Below are positions 1 to 5,079 of a stretch of 12,917 nt of DNA, one piece after another. The stretch is taken from assembly GCA_012510755.1 (NCBI GenBank), contig JAAZHL010000326.1:1-12917 (forward strand). Direction: 5' to 3'. Under the pieces are notes generated by a model. The model did no database searches, was not told the origin of the DNA, and was given only the letters and a program-made list of their open reading frames with translations. Positions within the stretch are counted from its first letter, which is position 1. Each line of letters begins with the position of its first letter. The stretch is from Leucobacter sp. Lineage in GTDB: Bacteria; Actinomycetota; Actinomycetes; Actinomycetales; Microbacteriaceae. The position numbers and the translations under genes were made by a program.

Positions 1-67
1 AGCCATCGTGTGGTGTGTCCTTTCGTGAGATCAGTAGAGAGTTCTTACTGACCATCGCACGATGGCT
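1..67. repeat. Nested inverted repeats at window edge
   Basis: AGCCATCGTG at 1-10 is the exact reverse complement of CACGATGGCT at 58-67. Within the right arm, CCATCG-CA-CGATGG (52-65) is itself a perfect palindrome with a 2-base centre. No open reading frame with recognisable protein character covers this stretch. It could be an operator region for a gene to the left of the window, a terminator-like structure, or the end of an element. The left boundary is cut by the window, so the full repeat cannot be judged. Confidence 0.5.
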
Positions 68-72
68 CGCTC

Positions 73-86
73 GTCACCGTGGTGAC
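73..86. repeat. 14-bp perfect palindrome GTCACC-GT-GGTGAC
   Basis: Six-base arms flank a GT centre, the same 6-2-6 geometry as the palindrome at 52-65 only 8 bases away. It lies just beyond the stop codon of the minus-strand gene ending at 96. It could be a weak transcription terminator for that gene, although no T-run follows in either direction, or a protein-binding site for a gene left of the window. Confidence 0.45.
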
Positions 87-95
87 ACACAAGCT

Positions 96-464
96 TCAGG
101 AATTACACCACCCCACGGGACGCAGCCACTCACTACGACCAATCAGCACCCGAAATGCAAGCTGCACCACGAACGCCCGCACATTATTCGTAACGAAAGT
201 CGGTTGCTGCTGCTCACGATGCGATGAGACAAGCGTCAACACTCCGGTATCATCAACCATCACGGAATAGGCAACATCGCCGTCAACCCGCAGCAGGCAA
301 CTGCTGCTCGCGAGCAGGTCTTCGAGCGACGCACCGCGTTTACCAGTAACGCCTGGGAAGCGCGCCAGCATATCGATGAGTTGCCGCACGGTAACTTCGC
401 GTTGACTCACTGCTGCGTCACTCGATTTCCCCCGCGAATGATGCTCGTTGTGATGGGTCATCAT
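96..464 (-). CDS. Hypothetical protein, 122 aa
   Basis: I do not recognise the family. The protein starts with Met-Met and a polar, His-rich N-terminus. It then has a region reading like a small folded domain, with VTVRQLIDML near residue 25, DGDVAYSVMVDDTGVLTLV near the middle, and a hydrophobic FVVQLAFRVLIG segment near the C-terminus. The DGD...MVDDTGVL pattern suggests beta strands. No signal peptide or clear membrane helix is seen. No convincing Shine-Dalgarno sequence precedes the ATG at 464, and the adjacent ATG at 461 is an alternative. It lies downstream of, and in the same direction as, the TetR gene with a gap of about 105 bases, so it may be co-transcribed with it. It could be a chance reading frame, but the amino-acid composition looks protein-like. 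Confidence 0.45.
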   Translation of the reverse strand: MMTHHNEHHSRGKSSDAAVSQREVTVRQLIDMLARFPGVTGKRGASLEDLLASSSCLLRVDGDVAYSVMVDDTGVLTLVSSHREQQQPTFVTNNVRAFVVQLAFRVLIGRSEWLRPVGWCNS

Positions 465-568
465 GCAAGCATAAAGTCACGGCAACGATCTCGCACCCGA
501 AAAGGGTCACCGGCCAAGAGCCCAGGCCAAAAGACGCGGCACACAGTCTGCACGAGGATCGCGCAGCC

Positions 569-1132
569 TCAGCTCACCGTCCACCATGCGCGTATGAGCG
601 CCTGCACGCGCGCGGCCCAGCCGACCGCGTCGGTATCATCGCTCATTGCCCACGCGACGATCGTTCCGACTAGCCCGCCACTCACAAACGCGACAATCTC
701 GTCACGGTGCGGCGGCACCTGCACGCCATCTTGCGCAGCAAACACGTCGAGCGCGATGCGCACCCGACCCTGCATGCGTGCATCGATCGCTGCACGCAAT
801 GCACTGCCCCATTTCGAAAACAGCAGGGGGCGATAGATGGCGCGCTCCCCCGCGACGTGTTCGAGCACCTCGACCATGGCGTCACCGTAGACGGTGAGCT
901 GGTCTCGATCACTTGCTGTGACCGTCGCAATTGCGTCGAGCTCGCGAGTAATTACGTCAACAGCGAACTCCTCAATGCTGCCCGCGTGCTTATAGAACGT
1001 CGTACGGTGCACATTCGCGGCGGCGCACAGCTGCGAGACGCTAATCGACACAAAGGTTTTAGCTTCAAGTAATTCGAGCAGGACGCGGGTCAGGGCTTCG
1101 CGCGTGCGCACCTGGCGCGGATCCTCGGCCAT
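569..1132 (-). CDS. TetR/AcrR-family transcriptional regulator
   Basis: This 187-residue protein is a predicted one-component repressor. The N-terminal DNA-binding domain (residues about 8-55) has the TetR helix-turn-helix, with SVSQLCAAANVHRTTFYKH as the turn and recognition helix (about 31-49). The C-terminal part is helical and rich in Ala and Val, as in the ligand-binding and dimerisation domains of this family, and ends ALIRAWWTVS. I place the start at the ATG at 1132 because AAGGGG lies five bases upstream; an in-frame GTG at 1138 overlaps that ribosome site. The gene diverges from the short-chain dehydrogenase at 1203 with only 70 bases between them. A palindrome in that gap fits autoregulation plus control of the dehydrogenase. 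The ligand is unknown, but is likely the dehydrogenase substrate or a related compound. Confidence 0.9.
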   Translation of the reverse strand: MAEDPRQVRTREALTRVLLELLEAKTFVSISVSQLCAAANVHRTTFYKHAGSIEEFAVDVITRELDAIATVTASDRDQLTVYGDAMVEVLEHVAGERAIYRPLLFSKWGSALRAAIDARMQGRVRIALDVFAAQDGVQVPPHRDEIVAFVSGGLVGTIVAWAMSDDTDAVGWAARVQALIRAWWTVS

Positions 1133-1150
1133 TCTCACCCCTTACATTCG

Positions 1151-1172
1151 CTAATCAACAAGTGTAGATTAG
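1151..1172. promoter_or_regulatory. Probable TetR operator, divergent promoter region
   Basis: CTAATC (1151-1156) and GATTAG (1167-1172) are exact inverted arms. The centre adds ACA/TGT pairing, so 9 of 11 base pairs of a 22-bp site are symmetric. It sits between the divergent tetR (start 1132) and dehydrogenase (start 1203) genes, where both promoters must lie. Site length and position match TetR-family operators. The TAGATT at 1165-1170 is a possible -10 element for the dehydrogenase that the bound repressor would cover. Confidence 0.7.
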
Positions 1173-1202
1173 ATAGTGAACCCAGCTCAAGGAGGGCACA
1201 AA

Positions 1203-1973
1203 ATGGTATTCCCAGTTCTGCAAGACAAAGTCACGATCGTCACCGGCGCCGCGATGGGCATGGGCGAGGCAACCGCCCGGCTGTTTGCGCAGGCTGGGGC
1301 CAAAGTTGTGGTCGCCGATTTCAACGAAGAAAAGGGTCAGGCCGTCGTCGATGACATCAACGCGAACGGTGGCGACGCCTTCTTCGTGAAGGTCGACGTG
1401 TCGAAGGCCGCCGACGTCGAGCGCATGGTCGCCGAGACCGTCTCGAAGTATGGCCGTCTTGACGGCGCCGTCAACAACGCTGCGCTCACCCCCGACGATG
1501 CGCCAGTCGCCGAGTTCGACGAAGCCTATTGGGATCGCCTCATGTCAGTCGACATGAAGGGTGTCGCGCTCTCGATGAAGTACGAGATTCGCCAGATGTT
1601 GAAGCAGGGTGACGGCGGCTCGATCGTCAACATTTCGTCGGTGTCGGGCTTCAGGCCGCAGCCGAACAACATCGCCTACGTTGCTGCGAAACACGGCGTG
1701 GTCGGCATGACTAAGGTTGCCGCGCTTGAGTACGGTGGCGACCAGATTCGTGTGAACTCGGTCGCGCGTGGCGCAATCGACACCCCCATGCTGCGCGGTG
1801 CGCTCGAGCAGTTCGGGCTTGACGAAGAGACCTACGCCCCGCAGCTCAGCCTGCTGAACCGCTTCGGCAAGGCCGAAGAAATCGCGCAGGCGAGCATGTG
1901 GCTGATCAGCGACCAGTCGTCGTACCTCACCGGCACCACGATTCACGCTGACGCCGGCTACACGAGCCGCTAA
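1203..1973 (+). CDS. Short-chain dehydrogenase/reductase (SDR), NAD-type
   Basis: A 256-residue classical SDR that oxidises or reduces an alcohol/carbonyl pair with a nicotinamide cofactor in the cytoplasm. The cofactor loop is TGAAMGMG (14-21). Asp39 after the second strand (VVADFN) favours NAD(H) over NADP(H). VNNAA is at 90-94. The catalytic residues are Ser146 (NISSVSG), Tyr159 and Lys163 (YVAAK). The C-terminal DAGYTSR motif is typical. At the position of the usual tetrad Asn, in the VNxKG-type motif, the protein has Asp117 (VDMKG), a known but less common variant. The start is the ATG at 1203 because AAGGAGGG sits six bases upstream; a GTG at 1176 would bury that site. The substrate cannot be told from sequence: the 3-oxoacyl-ACP reductase, glucose 1-dehydrogenase and cyclic-alcohol dehydrogenase families all look alike. 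Probably controlled by the adjacent TetR protein. Confidence 0.93.
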   Translation: MVFPVLQDKVTIVTGAAMGMGEATARLFAQAGAKVVVADFNEEKGQAVVDDINANGGDAFFVKVDVSKAADVERMVAETVSKYGRLDGAVNNAALTPDDAPVAEFDEAYWDRLMSVDMKGVALSMKYEIRQMLKQGDGGSIVNISSVSGFRPQPNNIAYVAAKHGVVGMTKVAALEYGGDQIRVNSVARGAIDTPMLRGALEQFGLDEETYAPQLSLLNRFGKAEEIAQASMWLISDQSSYLTGTTIHADAGYTSR

Positions 1974-2017
1974 GTCAGCTACGTCGGGCAGCATTCGACT
2001 GCTTTTCTACGAGGATC

Positions 2018-2049
2018 ACGGGGGCGCCACGCGCCCCCCGTTCTTCTTT
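2018..2049 (+). terminator. Rho-independent terminator after the SDR gene
   Basis: ACGGGGGCGC (2018-2027) pairs with GCGCCCCCCGT (2031-2041) around a CAC loop, giving a ten-pair GC-rich stem with one bulged C. It is followed by the T-rich tract TTCTTCTTT (2041-2049). It lies about 45 bases after the SDR stop codon and separates this unit from the operon downstream. Confidence 0.88.
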
Positions 2050-2108
2050 GCATACACGCCCTCACTCGCTAGGTCTCGCATCTGACCTCACATGACCTCG
2101 CGCCTCAC

Positions 2109-2173
2109 GTCGGATTTCCCGCTTCAGTCGGAGGTATTTTCAGCATTCCTCTGACTGAGCGAAGAACTCCGAC
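2109..2173 (+). promoter_or_regulatory. Candidate structured RNA leader with alternative pairings
   Basis: Four segments upstream of the ABC operon can base-pair in competing ways. Hairpin B-C: CGCTTCAGTCGGAGG (2120-2134) pairs with CCTCTGACTGAGCG (2148-2161), about 14 pairs with one bulge and one mismatch, around a 13-base loop. Segment D, CTCCGAC (2167-2173), is perfectly complementary to GTCGGAG inside B (2127-2133), and also to GTCGGA at 2109-2114 (segment A). So A-D plus B-C, or B-D alone, are mutually exclusive folds, as in attenuators and riboswitches. I could not match it to a SAM, cobalamin or TPP riboswitch. No T-tract follows the hairpin, and the transcription start is not established, so it may lie outside the transcript. 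Confidence 0.4.
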
Positions 2174-2179
2174 CGTAGT

Positions 2180-2189
2180 GGGGGGGGGG
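2180..2189 (+). repeat. Homopolymer run of ten G
   Basis: An uninterrupted tract of ten G lies in the non-coding leader about 100 bases before the ABC ATPase start. Such tracts slip during replication and are also prone to sequencing-length errors. It does not interrupt any supported gene. Confidence 0.7.
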
Positions 2190-2203
2190 AGACAGCCCGC
2201 AGT

Positions 2204-2221
2204 GATGGGGGTTGGCCCATC
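2204..2221 (+). promoter_or_regulatory. Small hairpin in the operon leader
   Basis: GATGGG (2204-2209) pairs with CCCATC (2216-2221) around a GGTTGG loop. It lies downstream of the alternative-pairing region and the G-run, about 65 bases before the ATPase start. It could be part of the same leader RNA. No T-tract follows, so it is not a standard terminator. The stem is short enough to be chance. Confidence 0.3.
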
Positions 2222-2285
2222 GCAATGAGACGTTCTGTTACACGTCGACTTTCGCTTGGCGCGACAAACCTGCAATGTAGTATCC

Positions 2286-3248
2286 ATGCCCGATCTCGTA
2301 GCACCCCCCGCGCGGCCTTCCAAGGCCGCCGCAGCTGACGCACCCGCTGGCCGGGTGCAGATCAGCGACGTCGAGCGCACCTTCGCAACCAAAGAGGGCG
2401 CTCGCACCGTACTAAGTGAACTTTCGATCGACGTCACCCCCGGCGAAATCATCGCCATCGTAGGCCCATCCGGCTGCGGCAAGTCAACGCTGCTGCGCCT
2501 CATCGGCGGGCTCGACCTGCCCACTGCGGGGGCCATTGCGCTCGACGGCGAAGTTGTGCGTGCACACGACGACCACACCGCGATCGCGTTTCAAGAGCCC
2601 CGCCTTTTGCCGTGGCGCACCATTGCACAAAACGTCGCGCTCGGCCTGCCCCGCGGCACTCGAGGCCGCCAAGCGAAAGAACGCGTCGCCGAGTTGCTCG
2701 AGTTGGTGGGCCTTACTCACGCCGCAAACCAGCGTCCGCGCGAGGTCTCGGGAGGCATGGCGCAGCGCGCGTCGCTCGCACGCGCGCTCGCCCGCAGCCC
2801 CCGCGTGCTGCTGCTCGACGAACCGTTCGGCGCGCTCGACGCGCTGACCCGCCTCAAGATGCACGACCTGCTGCTTGACATTCACCGCGCACAGCCGACC
2901 ACCGTCATTCTCGTCACCCACGACGTCGAAGAAGCGCTCTATCTTGCCGACCGCGTGCTGATGCTGCGCAACCTGCACGCCGCAGCTACCGAACCCGAGC
3001 GCCCCCGCGCGAAGGTCGTCGCGCTCGGCTCGACGTCGGGCATCGGCGCACTCGGTTCAGCGCCCACGACAGAGCAGGCCCCAGAGGCTGCGGCTGATCC
3101 TCGCCCCAATCGCGGCTCAATCGCCCGCCTCGTACCCGTGCCCGGCAGCAGACCCCGCGACCGCGGCGCACGAACTTTCACCGACCTACGCACCAGCCTG
3201 CTCGACGGGCTGGGCGTGCACAAGCTCACGAACAAGGAGAACGCATGA
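2286..3248 (+). CDS. ABC transporter ATPase, nitrate/sulfonate/taurine type (SsuB-like)
   Basis: A 320-residue cytoplasmic ATPase that powers the importer formed with the next two genes. Visible motifs are Walker A GPSGCGKST (60-68), Q-loop Gln103 in AFQEPRLLPW, signature VSGGM (154-158), Walker B LLLDEP ending Asp178-Glu179, and the H-loop His212 in LVTHDVEEALYLADRV. The FQEPRLLPW and THDVEEALYLADRV wording is typical of the SsuB/TauB/NrtD group. The family normally runs from DRVLML almost directly to PRPRDR...LR..LL..LGV. Here about 50 low-complexity residues (Ala/Pro/Arg/Ser-rich) are inserted before the SRPRDRGARTF ending. I chose the ATG at 2286, but it has no Shine-Dalgarno sequence; a TTG at 2256 and a GTG at 2355 are alternatives. 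The stop overlaps the next gene by ATGA. Confidence 0.93.
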   Translation: MPDLVAPPARPSKAAAADAPAGRVQISDVERTFATKEGARTVLSELSIDVTPGEIIAIVGPSGCGKSTLLRLIGGLDLPTAGAIALDGEVVRAHDDHTAIAFQEPRLLPWRTIAQNVALGLPRGTRGRQAKERVAELLELVGLTHAANQRPREVSGGMAQRASLARALARSPRVLLLDEPFGALDALTRLKMHDLLLDIHRAQPTTVILVTHDVEEALYLADRVLMLRNLHAAATEPERPRAKVVALGSTSGIGALGSAPTTEQAPEAAADPRPNRGSIARLVPVPGSRPRDRGARTFTDLRTSLLDGLGVHKLTNKENA

Positions 3249-4273
3249 GCATCATCACCCGCAAGACAGTTCCCACGGCAATCGTTGCAGGTCTGATGGC
3301 TCTCGCAATGACCGGCTGTGTGCAAGGCGAGAACGCCAGCAACAACAGCGCACCCGCTGAGGGCAGCGAATGGTCGACAAGCACCCTCGCGATCGACTGG
3401 GCCACCTACAACCCGCTCAGCCTCGTGGTCAAAGACCAGGGTCTGATCGAAGAGGCACTCGGCGACACGGTTGACGTCGAGTGGATTCAATCGGCAGGCA
3501 GCAACAAGGCCAATGAGCTGCTTCGTTCGGGCTCGATCGATGTCGGGTCAACCGCCGGATCAGCGGCGCTCTTCGCCCGTGCGAACGGCTCACCCATTCA
3601 GGTGATCGACGTGTACTCGCAGCCCGAGTGGGCCGCGATTGTGGTCGGCGCCGACAGCGATATCACCAAGGTTGAAGACCTGAAGGGCACCTCGGTTGCC
3701 GCGACCAAGGGCACCGACCCCTACTTCGTCTTGCTGCAGGCGCTCGAAGTGGCCGGCCTCTCAATCGACGATGTCGAGGTGCAGAACGTGCAGCACGCCG
3801 ACGGCTTGTCGCTGCTCACCGGCGACTCGGTGCAGGCATGGAGCGGGCTCGACCCCATCATGGCCGCAGCCGAGGTGAACTCTGGCGCCAAGCTGATATA
3901 CCGCAACGTTGACTTCAACACCTACGGTTTCTTGAACGCGACAGAAGAGTTCATCACCGAACACGCAGACGTCGCGCAGGTGGTTGTCAACGCCTACGAA
4001 GAGGCCCGCGTGTGGGCGCTCGAACACCCTGAAGAGACTGCGCAGTTGCTCGCCGACGCGGCATCGATCGATATCGAGGTCGCAAAGCTCGTCATCAATG
4101 AGCGCTCGAACCTCGACGTCTCAGGCGTGCCGGGTGACGCACAGGTGAAGGTGCTGCAGGCCATTGCACCGATCATCGCCGAGTCGGGCGACGTCTCGGG
4201 CGGCCAAGCGGCTCTCGACAAGGCAATCGCCGAAATCATCTTCGACGAGTTCGCACTGAAGGCGACGGCGTGA
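3245..4273 (+). CDS. Substrate-binding lipoprotein of sulfonate/nitrate-type ABC importer (SsuA-like)
   Basis: A 342-residue periplasm-facing binding protein anchored by lipid. The N-terminus has a basic start, a hydrophobic stretch and the lipobox MTGC with Cys25 as the predicted lipidated residue, then a polar linker. The mature domain follows the SsuA/NMT1-like pattern: the LSLVVKDQGLIEEALG lobe, SAGSNKANELLRSGSIDVGS at about 80-100, the DLKGTSVAATKGTDPYFVLLQALEVAG second-lobe motif, and WSGLDPIMAAAE, where the family usually shows a W-x-x-DP motif. These proteins capture sulfonates, taurine, nitrate or similar anions and hand them to the permease. The exact ligand is not readable from sequence. 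AAGGAG lies just before the ATG at 3245, which overlaps the ATPase stop (ATGA), so the two are translationally coupled. The stop overlaps the permease start (GTGA). Confidence 0.92.
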   Translation: MSIITRKTVPTAIVAGLMALAMTGCVQGENASNNSAPAEGSEWSTSTLAIDWATYNPLSLVVKDQGLIEEALGDTVDVEWIQSAGSNKANELLRSGSIDVGSTAGSAALFARANGSPIQVIDVYSQPEWAAIVVGADSDITKVEDLKGTSVAATKGTDPYFVLLQALEVAGLSIDDVEVQNVQHADGLSLLTGDSVQAWSGLDPIMAAAEVNSGAKLIYRNVDFNTYGFLNATEEFITEHADVAQVVVNAYEEARVWALEHPEETAQLLADAASIDIEVAKLVINERSNLDVSGVPGDAQVKVLQAIAPIIAESGDVSGGQAALDKAIAEIIFDEFALKATA

Positions 4274-5079
4274 CCACAACAGCAGTAACGACCACAGGGG
4301 CGGCGCAGCAGCGCACGCCCCTGTGGTCGCGTACCTGGGTGAAGATTGCTGGCGGGTTCATCGTTCCCGTCATCATCGTTGCGGCCTGGTATTTCGTGAC
4401 CGCAACCGGCATGGTGCCCCCCTACCGACTGCCCGGCCCGCTCTCGGTGATCGAAGCTGGCGCCGAGCTCATTCAGCGCGGCGAGCTCTGGCTGCATGTT
4501 GCCATCTCGGTGCAGCGCGTGTTCATTGGCTTCGCCGTGGGCTCGCTCATTGCACTCGGCTTTGCAGCACTCGTGGGGCTCTCACGCATCGGCAACGTGT
4601 TGCTCGCGCCGACGCTCGTCGCCATTCGCGCCGTGCCGTCGCTCGCCTGGGTGCCGCTGCTCATTCTGTGGCTGAAAGTCGGTGAAGAGTCAAAGATCAC
4701 GCTGATTGCCATCGGTGCGTTCTTTCCGGTCTACACGACCGTCGCCGACGCCCTGCGCCACGTGAACCCCCAACTCGTCGAAGCGGGCCGCTCGTTCGGC
4801 CTGCGCGGTTGGTCACTGTTTCAGACCGTGCAGCTACCGGCGGTCGTGCCGTCAGTCGTCTCGGGTCTGCGCCTCGCGCTCGCACAGGCCTGGCTGTTCT
4901 TGGTCGCGGCCGAACTACTCGGAGCCTCCATGGGCCTCGGCTGGATGCTTAACAACTCACAACAGACCGGTCGTGTCGACCGACTACTGCTGGCTATCGT
5001 GCTACTCGCGCTGCTCGGCACCATCACAAACGCTATCTTGGTGCTCTTCGAAAAGGCCGTGCTGAAAAGGTGGATGTAA
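4270..5079 (+). CDS. ABC transporter permease, sulfonate/nitrate type (SsuC-like)
   Basis: A 269-residue inner-membrane permease of the binding-protein-dependent family. About six hydrophobic segments are visible, beginning near residues 20-45 and ending with LLLAIVLLALLGTITNAILVLF near the C-terminus. The cytoplasmic EAA loop, which docks onto the ATPase, is seen as EAGRSFGLRGWSLFQTVQLP from Glu171. The IRAVPSLAWVPLLILWLKVGEESKI segment is characteristic of SsuC/TauC. Translation starts at a GTG at 4270 that overlaps the lipoprotein stop (GTGA), with GAAGG seven bases upstream. The stop TAA shares its last base with the ATG of the CoA ligase gene. With the two preceding genes it makes a complete importer: one ATPase, one binding protein and one permease, the last two presumably acting as dimers. 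Confidence 0.94.
   Translation: MTTTAVTTTGAAQQRTPLWSRTWVKIAGGFIVPVIIVAAWYFVTATGMVPPYRLPGPLSVIEAGAELIQRGELWLHVAISVQRVFIGFAVGSLIALGFAALVGLSRIGNVLLAPTLVAIRAVPSLAWVPLLILWLKVGEESKITLIAIGAFFPVYTTVADALRHVNPQLVEAGRSFGLRGWSLFQTVQLPAVVPSVVSGLRLALAQAWLFLVAAELLGASMGLGWMLNNSQQTGRVDRLLLAIVLLALLGTITNAILVLFEKAVLKRWM

Noticed and set aside
381..836. 151-residue plus-strand frame between the hypothetical gene and tetR
   Set aside because: Antisense to tetR and the 122-residue gene, very rich in Cys/Arg/Ser/Thr, typical of shadow frames.
2050..2285. Known SAM, cobalamin or TPP riboswitch in the operon leader
   Set aside because: I looked for their conserved core sequences on both strands and saw none; only the unclassified pairing described was retained.
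2105..2578. 157-residue minus-strand reading frame over the leader and the ATPase start
   Set aside because: Mostly the antisense of the conserved Walker A region of the ATPase; the protein is Pro/Ser/Arg-rich without any recognisable motif.
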